Source of the DNA: a virus | Virus record (IMG/VR): IMGVR_UViG_3300017989_000199 | Span: 1-42,057 of that record | DNA length: 42,057 bases | Reading direction: 5' to 3' (one strand) | Part shown: piece after piece, positions 26,576 to 34,831 of the stretch | How the letters are laid out: each line of letters begins with the position of its first letter | Numbering within the stretch: the stretch's first letter is position 1 | Notes under the pieces: generated by a model | The model's input: the letters and a program-made list of their open reading frames with translations, nothing else | What the model was told of the DNA's origin: nothing | Database searches by the model: none | Translations under genes and position numbers: made by a program

Positions 26576-28672
26576 ATGGCATTTGAACTATCACCGGGCG
26601 TTGAAATCCAAGAAAAGGATCTTACCCTAATCATTCCAGCCGTTGCAACCACAGCGGGTGGGTTTGTTGGAACCTTTGCTTGGGGTCCAGCAAACGAAAG
26701 AATTCTGGTCACAGACGAAACAAACCTCCGCTCTCTATTCGGAAACCCATCGGAAGACAGTGCTTATGGTGCCTCAACTGGCATCAATGCACCCGCTGTG
26801 GACTTCCTGACAGCATCAGCATTCCTCGGATACGGAAACAACCTTCAGATCGTCCGTGCTCTGGGTGATGGTGCTGTAAACGCGAATGCAGCCGGAACAG
26901 CAACTGGAATTCAGATCATCAACGAAGACGACTACGAAAACACCACGCTAGACAGTACCTACGGAAATTTCGTTGCGAAGTATCCCGGAGATCTGGGAAA
27001 CAGCCTAATGGTATCCATGTGTGATGGTTTTGGTGGAGCAACCGCTGGAAGCCGCGTATACCGCTTCATCGGTGCTACTGGTGCAGTTGGTGATTTCTCG
27101 GACGTTCCCGCTGTAGATCCTCAGACAGCCCTAGCAGGGGCATCTGTTGGTGTTTCCTCACAGATGAACGCAGTAACTGAAGCAAACTCTGGATTCAAAC
27201 TTCTGTCCAAGGCACAGTATTCAGATTCTAAATTCGAATTCTATGTACAGGGAACTGGATCTAGTTTCGATACTGCACTTGATGGACTGTCCACAAGTGG
27301 AAGTATGTACCTCCACTTCTCATCCTCGGCGGTCTTCGAGATCCAGAAGGATGCAGATAACCTATTCGAAGTGTACGAATCTGCAAGCGGTGCTCTTGAC
27401 GAGGGAACATCGTTCGATGTCTGGAAGTACAGAAACGAATTTGAGGAAAATCCATCTACAACCTCATTTGTCTCCACCCTAAACGGTGCGAATGATGAAA
27501 TGCATATCGTTGTTGTAGATCAGGATGGACTTTGGACTGGAACTCCCGGTACTGTACTTGAAAGATTCCCATATGTCTCTAAGGCAAATGGTGCTAAGAA
27601 GTCAGACGGAACTTCGAACTACTGGGTAGATGTTCTCAGAGAAAACTCATCCTACATCTGGGCTGGTGATACTACCTTTGCCTCTGACCTTGGATCTGTT
27701 GAGTTCTCCGTCTCTGGAGATAGCCAAACATTCGGTAAGATCGGTGTTCGTGACTTTGTTCTTTCTGGAGGCGACCTTGGAGCAATGCCTACTGCATCTC
27801 AGATTGTCATTGCACAGAACACATACTTCGGAGACTCCGAAACTGTCGATATCCAACTCCTACTCGGAAACGGTGCTGCAACTGAGGCGAATGCAAAAAC
27901 AATTGCAGATTCACTCATCAGTATTGCTGATGATAGAAAGGATTGTGTTGCATTCATTAGCCCAGCGTTGAATGATGTGACTGGATCAACACCGATGATT
28001 GATGTCATTCAGTTTAGAAACAGACTGACATCGACAAGTTACGCAGTCATTACCAATAACTGGAAGCAGAGAATCGATAGTTATAACGACACCCTAAGAT
28101 GGATCCCACTTACTGGTGATATCGCAGGACTCTGTGTTCGTACAGATCGTCTTGCTGAATCATGGTTCTCCCCTGCTGGATTCAACCGTGGACAGATCAG
28201 AAATGTCGTCAAGTTGGCTTGGCAGGCAAACAAGACTGAGAGAGATCGTCTGTACGCATCTGGTATCAATCCAGTTGTGACCTTCCCCGGAGAGGGAACC
28301 GTCCTTTACGGTGACAAGACTATGCTTTCCCGTCCTTCGGCATTCGATAGAATCAATGTCCGTCGTCTGTTCATCGTTCTTGAGAAGGCCATTGCAACTG
28401 CGAGTAAGTACCTACTCTTCGAACTCAATGATGATATCACTCGTCTTACATTCCGTAACGCAGTTGAGCCATTCCTCAGAGATGTTCAGGCGAGACAGGG
28501 AATCATCGATTTCCGTGTTGTGGCAGACGCTACAAATAACACTGCGAATGTTGTTGATTCAAACCAGTTTGTTGCAGATATCTACATCAAACCAGCACGC
28601 AGTATTAACTTTATCAGCCTTAATTTCATCGCTACTCCGACTGGGGTTTCGTTCGATGAAGTCATCGGATAA
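26576..28672 (+). CDS. gp18: Tail sheath protein gp18
   Basis: The product is a 698-residue contractile sheath subunit (T4 gp18 has 659). The N-terminus MAFELSPGVEIQEKDLT and VGTFAWGPANERILV are classic for T4-like sheaths, as are LGYGNNLQIVRAL, the late WFSPAGFNRGQIRNV and the C-terminal NVRRLFIVLEKAI and RQGIIDFRVV. The ribosome site is AAGGAG 8 bases before the ATG. The gene uses many C-ending codons compared with the surrounding cargo genes, consistent with high expression, and is followed by its own hairpin terminator. The sheath surrounds the gp19 tube and contracts at infection. Confidence 0.95.
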   Translation: MAFELSPGVEIQEKDLTLIIPAVATTAGGFVGTFAWGPANERILVTDETNLRSLFGNPSEDSAYGASTGINAPAVDFLTASAFLGYGNNLQIVRALGDGAVNANAAGTATGIQIINEDDYENTTLDSTYGNFVAKYPGDLGNSLMVSMCDGFGGATAGSRVYRFIGATGAVGDFSDVPAVDPQTALAGASVGVSSQMNAVTEANSGFKLLSKAQYSDSKFEFYVQGTGSSFDTALDGLSTSGSMYLHFSSSAVFEIQKDADNLFEVYESASGALDEGTSFDVWKYRNEFEENPSTTSFVSTLNGANDEMHIVVVDQDGLWTGTPGTVLERFPYVSKANGAKKSDGTSNYWVDVLRENSSYIWAGDTTFASDLGSVEFSVSGDSQTFGKIGVRDFVLSGGDLGAMPTASQIVIAQNTYFGDSETVDIQLLLGNGAATEANAKTIADSLISIADDRKDCVAFISPALNDVTGSTPMIDVIQFRNRLTSTSYAVITNNWKQRIDSYNDTLRWIPLTGDIAGLCVRTDRLAESWFSPAGFNRGQIRNVVKLAWQANKTERDRLYASGINPVVTFPGEGTVLYGDKTMLSRPSAFDRINVRRLFIVLEKAIATASKYLLFELNDDITRLTFRNAVEPFLRDVQARQGIIDFRVVADATNNTANVVDSNQFVADIYIKPARSINFISLNFIATPTGVSFDEVIG

Positions 28673-28685
28673 TAATTAATCTTCG

Positions 28686-28714
28686 ATAAATGCCTCATAT
28701 TTTGGGGCATTTAT
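28686..28714 (+). terminator. Hairpin terminator after gp18
   Basis: A 12-pair stem ATAAATGCCTCA / TGGGGCATTTAT with one G-U pair and a 5-base loop begins 14 bases after the gp18 stop and is followed by a T/A-rich tail (TATTATTAT). It separates the abundant sheath message from the downstream cargo triplet. Confidence 0.82.
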
Positions 28715-28729
28715 TATTATACCATCAAA

Positions 28730-28736
28730 CTAAATA
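28730..28736 (+). promoter_or_regulatory. Late-promoter-like box before the 28742 gene
   Basis: CTAAATA is followed by ATTAC and then the ATG. With T4 late spacing the first transcribed base would be the A of the ATG. The same box-ATTAC-ATG arrangement recurs before the next two paralogues. Confidence 0.5.
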
Positions 28737-28741
28737 ATTAC

Positions 28742-29236
28742 ATGAAGACTTTCAAACAATTAAGAGAAAATTACAGATCGAATGAACCACTTTACCATAT
28801 CATACCAATTGATAATGTATATGGAGTTATCAAAAGTGGTAAACTTATTCCTAGGGGAAGTAATGGGACTGGTAATTTTTCATATGATTCGAATTTAGAT
28901 AGAGAGTCTAGAGGAAGGATTCACTTCACGAACGATCCAGATTATTGGTTGGGTATACTATCAGGCCAAGGTAAAAATTCAGCGATATTGAGAATATCAC
29001 CGGAAAAGATATCAAAATATAAATTTAAACCGACTATTCACGCATCTAATAGGAGAAACAGGTTTACTGATAAAGAATTAAAAGACGCATACGGTGGTTC
29101 ATTTGGTGGTGATCTATTTACAACAAATCCAGTGTCGGTAAACAATCTAGACATTTACGATCCGAGTGAAGATGCATGGGTTCCTCTTAAAAGCGTTAGT
29201 ATACATGATATATTTGATTATATCAATTATGTATAA
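28742..29236 (+). CDS. Putative head-packaged effector, triplet family copy 1
   Basis: The 164-residue protein begins MKTFKQLREN, with a predicted gp21 cut after LRE (residue 9). The first ten residues are identical in the two following genes. It shares the family core: LYHII (where the others have LYHVT), IKSGKLIPRG, GRIHFTNDPDYW, a strand AILRISPEKISKYK, DLFTTNPVSVNNLDIYD. The Y-H ... (I/V)-H-(F/L)-T ... L-(D/E)-I layout recalls ADP-ribosyltransferase-like or RNA 2'-phosphotransferase-like folds, but this copy has diverged at the first motif. No ribosome site; probably leaderless. It is the least conserved of the three. Confidence 0.6.
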   Translation: MKTFKQLRENYRSNEPLYHIIPIDNVYGVIKSGKLIPRGSNGTGNFSYDSNLDRESRGRIHFTNDPDYWLGILSGQGKNSAILRISPEKISKYKFKPTIHASNRRNRFTDKELKDAYGGSFGGDLFTTNPVSVNNLDIYDPSEDAWVPLKSVSIHDIFDYINYV

Positions 29237-29254
29237 ATAGTATCCTACTATATA
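29232..29254 (+). promoter_or_regulatory. Two late-promoter-like boxes before the 29260 gene
   Basis: TATAAATA (29232-29239) is an exact match to the T4 late consensus and overlaps the previous stop codon. CTATATA (29248-29254) follows and has the same ATTAC-ATG spacing as in the sister genes. Either could drive the second paralogue; the first would give a leader of about 15 bases, the second none. Confidence 0.5.
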
Positions 29255-29259
29255 ATTAC

Positions 29260-29808
29260 ATGAAGACTTTCAAACAATTAAGAGAAAATTACAGATCTAA
29301 TGAACCACTATACCATGTGACGACGCTTAAGGGACTTAGTGGAATAATTAAGTCTGGGAAAATTCTCCCTAGAGCGTATAGGGGGGAAAGGTCTGGAGAT
29401 ATGACATTCTTCCCTCGCGGAAATTTTGGTAAAGAACTTGACGGTCATTCCCGTGGAAGAATTCATCTCACTTCAGATATAAAATATTGGGCTAATACAG
29501 TAATGAACGCTTCCGGAAAAAATATCATTGTTTTGAGAATCGCCCCTCAACACATCAGTAAGTACAAAGTAAGATCTTCATATAATGCAATGAGACACAG
29601 AGATAGATATGAACGAGATAATGATACTTTAAGGGTCATGTATGACTACGATCCGAATGAAATTGGAAGAGACCTCTTTGTTACTACCACAATACCTATC
29701 AACCACCTTGAAATTCAGAACAAAATTACTAATTCTTGGGATAAAATTTCATTCGATATCAGCGTGAGGGACTATATTTACACTGATACCGATTTACTTG
29801 GTTATTGA
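29260..29808 (+). CDS. Putative head-packaged effector, triplet family copy 2
   Basis: The 182-residue protein begins MKTFKQLREN with a predicted cut after residue 9. Motifs: LYHVTTLKGLSGIIKSGKIL (residues 17-36, His19), GRIHLTSD (66-73), VLRIAP (91-96), DLFVTTTIP (148-156) and HLEI with Glu161. This Y-H-V-T ... H-L-T ... L-E-I series is the kind of H-x-E layout seen in small ADP-ribosyltransferase-like toxins, so an NAD- or RNA-modifying activity is a reasonable hypothesis, not a demonstrated one. It shares a 77-base identical block (29305-29381) with copy 3, indicating a recent duplication. Confidence 0.62.
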   Translation: MKTFKQLRENYRSNEPLYHVTTLKGLSGIIKSGKILPRAYRGERSGDMTFFPRGNFGKELDGHSRGRIHLTSDIKYWANTVMNASGKNIIVLRIAPQHISKYKVRSSYNAMRHRDRYERDNDTLRVMYDYDPNEIGRDLFVTTTIPINHLEIQNKITNSWDKISFDISVRDYIYTDTDLLGY

Positions 29809-29823
29809 TAAAATAGAATCATA

Positions 29824-29830
29824 CTAAATA
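29824..29830 (+). promoter_or_regulatory. Late-promoter-like box before the 29836 gene
   Basis: CTAAATA-ATTAC-ATG is identical in sequence and spacing to the arrangement before copy 1, and lies in an AT-rich 27-base gap with no ribosome site. Confidence 0.5.
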
Positions 29831-29835
29831 ATTAC

Positions 29836-30375
29836 ATGAAGACTTTCAAACAATTAAGAGAAAATTATAGGCCAAGAGATCCACTATACCATGTGACGAC
29901 GCTTAAGGGACTTAGTGGAATAATTAAGTCTGGGAAAATTCTCCCTAGAGCGTATAGAGAGAGAAAATCTGGAGACACGAAATCACTCCCAAGTGGAAAT
30001 TTTGGTCGTGAACTTAACCAATATTCCCGTGGAAGAATCCATCTTACTTCAGATATAGAACATTGGTCTAATATGGTAATGGACTCTTCTGGAAAAAATA
30101 TCATTTTAAGAATCTCCCCACGACACATTAGTAAGTACAAAGTAAGATCCTCATATCATGCAATGAGACATAGAGATAGATTTCAAGACGATGATGATAC
30201 TTTAAGGGGGATGTATGACTACGATCCGAGTGAAATTGGGAGAGATCTCTTTGTTACTACCCCAATTCCGATTAAACATCTAGATATTTATAATCTACAT
30301 GAAGACGGCTGGGATCCTCTTGATCACAATATCCTACATGATGATAATATATCTGATTATGTAAATTACGCATAA
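29836..30375 (+). CDS. Putative head-packaged effector, triplet family copy 3
   Basis: This 179-residue protein is closest to copy 2. It begins MKTFKQLREN, then has LYHVTTLKGLSGIIKSGKIL, GRIHLTSDIEHW, ILRISPRHISKYKVRSSY, DLFVTTPIPIKHLDIYN; the final motif has Asp where copy 2 has Glu, which may matter if that residue is catalytic. The C-terminus resembles copy 1 (a DP-x-D... D-Y-(I/V)-N-Y ending) more than copy 2, so the copies may have recombined. It is followed by 94 non-coding bases that carry the gp19 leader. Confidence 0.62.
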   Translation: MKTFKQLRENYRPRDPLYHVTTLKGLSGIIKSGKILPRAYRERKSGDTKSLPSGNFGRELNQYSRGRIHLTSDIEHWSNMVMDSSGKNIILRISPRHISKYKVRSSYHAMRHRDRFQDDDDTLRGMYDYDPSEIGRDLFVTTPIPIKHLDIYNLHEDGWDPLDHNILHDDNISDYVNYA

Positions 30376-30428
30376 CCTATATTTTTCTAATTCCTGATTA
30401 CTTGCAATATCGATAAAACAGAATCCTA

Positions 30429-30435
30429 CTATATA
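30429..30435 (+). promoter_or_regulatory. Late-promoter-like box upstream of gp19
   Basis: CTATATA within TCCTACTATATAC lies 34 bases before the gp19 ATG. The same TCCTACTATATA word occurs at 29243-29254 before an effector gene. It is followed by a normal leader with TAAGGAG. Confidence 0.4.
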
Positions 30436-30469
30436 CTTATAAGTTGAAATACTTTTAAGGAGACCATTT

Positions 30470-31084
30470 ATGTCAATCCAAAATTTTAAGAATGCTCTTT
30501 CTGGTGGTGGTGCTAGGGCGAACCTCTTCCGTGTCCGTGGTACATTCCCTAGTGGTGGTGCTGGTGCTCTAGGAACCGCTCTTGGTGCTGCTGCTGGTGC
30601 TCTAGGAGGGGATCTCGGTAATGTTATCGGGGCTGCAAACAACCTTATTGGTGGTGGAGGCCCTTCCCGTCAGGTCGAGTTTCTTTGCAAATCTGCATCA
30701 CTTCCATCGTCCTCACTGGGAACAGTCGAAGTTCCCTATCGTGGCCGTTCAATCAAGTGGGCTGGTGATAGAACCTTCACAGAGTGGACGATCACTATTA
30801 TCAACGATACTGACTTCCAGATTCGTAATGCATTTGAGTCGTGGTCTGACCTGATCAACTCACATGCCGAGAATGTCGGTCCTACATCGAAGAACCTCTA
30901 CACACAGCGTTGGGAAATTGACCAGTTGAGTCGTGACGGTTCTGTTCTCAAAACATACAAATTCGAAGGCTGCTGGCCATCAGAAGTCGGTCAGATCGAT
31001 GTAAGTTTTGATGCAAACGATCAGATTGAAGAGTATACAGTATCATTGCAATATGATTTCTGGGAATCAAATACCACAACATAA
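30470..31084 (+). CDS. gp19: Tail tube protein gp19
   Basis: The 204-residue protein aligns with T4 gp19 (163 residues): ANLFRVRGTF matches PNLFQVEISY, WAGDRTFTEWTITIINDTDF matches AGDRTFDDWTVTVMNDE, and the end VSLQYDFWES matches VTLALDYWE. The extra length is mainly a Gly/Ala-rich insertion of about 38 residues (about 27-64) in the first strand loop. The tube is the DNA channel inside the gp18 sheath. A strong ribosome site (TAAGGAG) precedes the start and a perfect hairpin terminator follows. Confidence 0.94.
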   Translation: MSIQNFKNALSGGGARANLFRVRGTFPSGGAGALGTALGAAAGALGGDLGNVIGAANNLIGGGGPSRQVEFLCKSASLPSSSLGTVEVPYRGRSIKWAGDRTFTEWTITIINDTDFQIRNAFESWSDLINSHAENVGPTSKNLYTQRWEIDQLSRDGSVLKTYKFEGCWPSEVGQIDVSFDANDQIEEYTVSLQYDFWESNTTT

Positions 31085-31120
31085 GATTAAAAACAAAGAA
31101 TACACCATCATTCAAAATAT

Positions 31121-31150
31121 AAACTCCCTATATACTTTTGTAGGGAGTTT
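31121..31150 (+). terminator. gp19 hairpin terminator overlapping the next gene's ribosome site
   Basis: AAACTCCCTA, a 10-base loop and TAGGGAGTTT form a perfect 10-pair stem 36 bases after the gp19 stop, ending in a T-run (GTTTTAAT). The AGGGAG of the right arm is also the only ribosome site for the endonuclease ATG at 31155, so in read-through transcripts the site is paired. Confidence 0.85.
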
Positions 31151-31154
31151 TAAT

Positions 31155-32600
31155 ATGCACAAAGATACAAAACATTTCATAGATCAATGGGATAATGAGT
31201 CGAAACTTCCCGGACCACGCAGTAAAAAGTATCAGGATATATTCAATGATATCCGAGAGCATACAAAGGATCTTCCCGATTCATACACAATGAGTCAGCG
31301 AATATGGTCTATTAAAAACGGGAATCCAAAATGTCCTGTATGCGGAGTCGAGACGAAACTGACGAGAAACATTCCCATCAGGGCAAGGCATTGCTCTCCA
31401 CAGTGTGTTGGTAAAAATGGAAAGCGTCTGGAAAAATCTCAGGCTACATCCCTTGAAAAGTACGGAACAACAAGTCCTATGAAAAACAAAGATGTGGCTG
31501 AGAAAGTAGCATCTCAGTTAAGAGGAACATCTAAGCCTTTTCGCCCACATTATACCAATAAGAAGAATACATATTACTCAAAGGAATGGCTTGAGGATAT
31601 GTATTATAACAAAAAATATTCAGTCGAATATATTTGTAATGAATGTGGTGTAACGAATGCAGCCCTATACAGACAATTTAAGAGATTTGGAATAGAACTC
31701 ATTCGATCAAAGAGATCATATTTCGAAGAGCAAATTGTAGAATTTATTCAAAACTCTGGTATACAAAACATAAAATTCAATCACAGAGATATAGATGGCG
31801 TGTCTGAGGTTGATATATATCTTCCAGATTATAACCTAGCAATCGAGTGTGATGGTCTATATTGGCATAGTTATCCAAAAAAGCCCAAGAATTATCATCA
31901 AGAAAAGAAGATTTCATGCATGAAGAGAGGGATAAATCTGGTCTCATTTTTCGAGCATGAATATATCAACAACAAAGAACTCGTAGAATCCATCATATCA
32001 TATCATCTAGGTATTGGTCAAAAAAAGTTGCGTGCATCATCCCTAGATATTAGAGAGGTTCCCTGTAATGCCGAAAGGGAATTCTTGAACAGGAACCATA
32101 TCCAAGGATACAGCCCATCTAGCGTCTGTATAGGGTTGTTCCTTGGAAATTCTTTGAAGTATTTGATGTCTTTCGGCAAACCCAGATTTGATAAAAACAT
32201 GGAATGGGAACTCATAAGATGCTGCGGGGATGGAGGGACAAAAGTATATGGAGGTGCGTCAAAAATCTGGAAACACTTTATAAATACATATAAGCCTAAA
32301 AATGTCCTTTCCTATTGCAATCTTAGATATGGAAATGGTGGAATGTATGACATCCTCGGATTTGTTAGTGATCGAGTAACCACACCATCTTATTTCTACT
32401 TCAACCCAGCGAAACTTAAGACATCATCAAAAAGGGATAAAATTGAAACTATATCAAGATATCAAGCCCAAAAGAAAAACTTACCAAACCTTCTTAATAA
32501 TTTTGAAAGTAGTGAAACAGAGTACGAAAATATGACAAATAACAAATACCTCAAAATATACGATGCTGGTAATATCCGATATTTGTGGTATACTAAATAA
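31155..32600 (+). CDS. Vsr-like (EDxHD-type) homing endonuclease
   Basis: The product is 481 residues from the ATG at 31155; a longer in-frame start would run back through the gp19 terminator into gp19 and is rejected. The N-terminal part holds a zinc-finger-like C-P-V-C ... H-C-S-P-Q-C. The nuclease core has SYFEEQIVEF, then VSEVDIYLPDYNLAIECDGL with YWHS, and later a long strand leading to LVSFFEHEY: the E / D / W-H-S layout of Vsr-related homing endonucleases such as I-Bth0305I. The C-terminal domain (GLFLGNSLKYLMSFGKPRF, WELIRCC, GGASKIWKHFI) is a common companion in phage free-standing endonucleases. It lies between gp19 and gp20. Confidence 0.85.
   Translation: MHKDTKHFIDQWDNESKLPGPRSKKYQDIFNDIREHTKDLPDSYTMSQRIWSIKNGNPKCPVCGVETKLTRNIPIRARHCSPQCVGKNGKRLEKSQATSLEKYGTTSPMKNKDVAEKVASQLRGTSKPFRPHYTNKKNTYYSKEWLEDMYYNKKYSVEYICNECGVTNAALYRQFKRFGIELIRSKRSYFEEQIVEFIQNSGIQNIKFNHRDIDGVSEVDIYLPDYNLAIECDGLYWHSYPKKPKNYHQEKKISCMKRGINLVSFFEHEYINNKELVESIISYHLGIGQKKLRASSLDIREVPCNAEREFLNRNHIQGYSPSSVCIGLFLGNSLKYLMSFGKPRFDKNMEWELIRCCGDGGTKVYGGASKIWKHFINTYKPKNVLSYCNLRYGNGGMYDILGFVSDRVTTPSYFYFNPAKLKTSSKRDKIETISRYQAQKKNLPNLLNNFESSETEYENMTNNKYLKIYDAGNIRYLWYTK
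32593..32599 (+). promoter_or_regulatory. Late-promoter-like box upstream of gp20
   Basis: CTAAATA overlaps the stop codon of the endonuclease, 21 bases before the gp20 ATG, with TCGGAGA as ribosome site. This would let the portal gene be transcribed independently of the inserted endonuclease. Confidence 0.5.
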
Positions 32601-32620
32601 TTGAAATCGGAGACATATAC

Positions 32621-34162
32621 ATGTACCAGACAAATAGATATTTTGGTTACGAACTAAAGAAGTCAAAATCTGTCGAAAATGATATGAAGCAGAGAAAGTC
32701 GTTCGCCACTCCAGAAGTGAACGACGGTGCTCTTAACATTGAAATTGGTGATGGCGGTGGTATGGGATTCTTTTCCCAGTCATATATCGATATTGACGGT
32801 GCGATGCGTACCGAACAAGATCTCATCAAAAAGTATAGAGAAATCACCCACATTCCAGAAGTAGACGATGCGGTGCAGCAGATCGTAAATGAAGCGATTG
32901 TAGCAAACGAAAACGAACTTCCAGTGAGTATAAATCTAGACAATATTGATAAGACTCTTGCTTCAGAAAAGATCAAAGAAACGATCGTAGAGGAATTTGA
33001 ATTTTTGATCAAGTTGATGGGACTGAAAACAAAAGGCCATGATATCTTCAGAAATTGGTATATTGATGGTAAATTATACTACCACAAGATCATCGATGAT
33101 AAATCCCCCAACAAGGGTATCCGTGAATTAAGACCACTTGATCCCACCAGAACGAAGAAAATTAGAGAAATCCACAAAAAGAAGGATCAAGAAACTGGGG
33201 TTAATGTGGTTGATTCTATCAATGAATACTATATCTTCATGCCGGAATTTGCTTCTACTCTAGATCAGGGATACAGAATCAGCCCAGACTCGATTACTTA
33301 CTGTCCATCTGGTCTTATCTCTGTGGATCGTCAGTACACTCTGGGATATCTCTACAAGGCTCTACGCCCCGCCAACCAACTCAAGATGATGGAAGATGCC
33401 TTGGTTATCTACCGCCTTGCACGGGCTCCTGAGCGGCGTGTGTTCTACATTGATGTTGGTTCTCTACCAAAGGCAAAGGCAGAGCAACATGTAGAGAGCA
33501 TGATGCGTCGATACAAGAATAAACTCGTCTACGAAGCGACAACTGGTGAAGTCAGAAACGACAAAAACCATATGTCCATGCTTGAAGACTATTGGCTCCC
33601 TCGCCGAGAAGGAACAAATACCACTGAGATCGATACTATTGGCGGTGGTGCAAATCTTGGAGAAGTTGACGATATTCTTTTCTTCCAGAAGAAACTTCTC
33701 AAAGCAATGAATGTTCCCATCGGTCGTCTAGAATCAGAGAATAGTTTCAGTCTGGGAAGATCATCTGAAATCACCAGAGATGAACTCAAATTTGACAAAT
33801 TCATCCAGAGGCTTCGCAGTCGGTTCTCTGAAATGTTCTATGATATCCTCGGAACCCATCTTATCCTGAAGAAAATCATCACGAAGGAAGAATGGGAAGC
33901 AATCAAGAAGGATGTCAACTTTGACTTCTTACGAGATTCACACTTCACAGAGATGAAAGAACTGGAACTTCTTTCTGAGAGACTTGATGTTCTTCAGAGA
34001 CTTGAGCCTTGGCTTGGTCGATTCTTCTCGGATGAAAAAGTCAAGAAGAAGTATCTCCATATGGATGATGAAGAAATCAAAGAAGAAAAAGCACTCATGG
34101 ATAAAGAAAGGGCAGAACGCCCAGACGAAGAGGATACCGGCATGGGAGGAAGACGTTTCTAA
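32621..34162 (+). CDS. gp20: Portal protein gp20
   Basis: This 513-residue protein is close in length to T4 gp20 (524). Family features include REITHIPEVDDAVQQIVNEA, RELRPLDPTRTKKIRE, GLISVDRQYTLGYLYKALRP, NQLKMMEDALVIYRLARAPE and RRVFYIDVGSLPK, followed by the wing region and SFSLGRSSEITRDELKF. The C-terminal tail is acidic with short repeats (EEIKEEKALMDKE). Twelve copies form the DNA entry channel, initiate head assembly and dock the terminase. The stop codon overlaps the start of the next gene. Confidence 0.95.
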   Translation: MYQTNRYFGYELKKSKSVENDMKQRKSFATPEVNDGALNIEIGDGGGMGFFSQSYIDIDGAMRTEQDLIKKYREITHIPEVDDAVQQIVNEAIVANENELPVSINLDNIDKTLASEKIKETIVEEFEFLIKLMGLKTKGHDIFRNWYIDGKLYYHKIIDDKSPNKGIRELRPLDPTRTKKIREIHKKKDQETGVNVVDSINEYYIFMPEFASTLDQGYRISPDSITYCPSGLISVDRQYTLGYLYKALRPANQLKMMEDALVIYRLARAPERRVFYIDVGSLPKAKAEQHVESMMRRYKNKLVYEATTGEVRNDKNHMSMLEDYWLPRREGTNTTEIDTIGGGANLGEVDDILFFQKKLLKAMNVPIGRLESENSFSLGRSSEITRDELKFDKFIQRLRSRFSEMFYDILGTHLILKKIITKEEWEAIKKDVNFDFLRDSHFTEMKELELLSERLDVLQRLEPWLGRFFSDEKVKKKYLHMDDEEIKEEKALMDKERAERPDEEDTGMGGRRF

Positions 34163-34803
34163 TGAAATACAACATATCCAACATGGGAAGTAAAGAAGAG
34201 TTTTCTTCTCGAATATCCAATGCCCTTCAAGAAAAACTTGAAGAGAAGACCAACGGATTTGGGATTACATTACAGAAAACTCCAGAGTATTTTGTGGTGG
34301 AGGGGGTATCTCCCTTTCCAAAATCTGGTAGGTTCAAGCATCGTGAAGGATACTTCATAAACATCAAAAACAATGAAATTGTGAAAATGAAGAAGAACTG
34401 GAGTCATAGTAAAGCCATCGTCATGGATGCCACCAGAGGCGGCGAAATATTTGGTGTGAAGCGAAAAGATATCATCAAATACATTAATGACCTTGGATTG
34501 GAAAGTATGATTGATTACTTAAAAAAGGGAGAAGAATTCTACTCTCCTGATATTCTAGCCGCTGCTGGAAGAAAGGGGTGGGTCAGGGTCACGATGGGGA
34601 CCAGAGGACACGCCGATCTTCAGGGAAGGAATTTTGATGATATAGCATCGGCGATGGCAGTTATTATGAAAACTATTCCGATCAATGATGCTATGATCGA
34701 AGACTATACTGGAAAATACTACAATCTAAGAAATAAAAAAGAGGTAAACTATTTCGCTTCTACAGGAACATACAAGAGAATCGAAATAGGCGATTTTATA
34801 TAA
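34162..34803 (+). CDS. Unknown protein between portal and prohead core genes
   Basis: The protein has 213 residues, translationally coupled to gp20 (TAATG). The N-terminal 30 residues form a charged helix (SRISNALQEKLEEKTNG) with LQE and LEE that could be protease sites, though the M-K-x-F-K pattern of the cargo proteins is absent. The middle has paired aromatic strands (GYFINIKNNEIVKMKKNW). I see no catalytic motif. Given its place beside gp20 and gp21 it could be an internal or core protein. Confidence 0.55.
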   Translation: MKYNISNMGSKEEFSSRISNALQEKLEEKTNGFGITLQKTPEYFVVEGVSPFPKSGRFKHREGYFINIKNNEIVKMKKNWSHSKAIVMDATRGGEIFGVKRKDIIKYINDLGLESMIDYLKKGEEFYSPDILAAAGRKGWVRVTMGTRGHADLQGRNFDDIASAMAVIMKTIPINDAMIEDYTGKYYNLRNKKEVNYFASTGTYKRIEIGDFI

Positions 34804-34806
34804 ATG

Positions 34807-34813
34807 CTAAATA
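34807..34813 (+). promoter_or_regulatory. Late-promoter-like box before the small core gene
   Basis: CTAAATA lies 18 bases before the ATG at 34832, with AGGGAG as ribosome site between them. Confidence 0.45.
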
Positions 34814-34831
34814 CTTACAAAGGGAGTTAAA

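Noticed and set aside
31008-31154. Longer start for the Vsr-like endonuclease inside gp19
   Set aside because: It would be read through the gp19 end and its terminator; the ATG at 31155 follows AGGGAG directly and gives a normal N-terminus.
32279-32286. TATAAATA inside the Vsr-like endonuclease gene as a gp20 promoter
   Set aside because: It lies over 300 bases upstream of gp20, within coding sequence, and a better placed CTAAATA box precedes gp20 directly.
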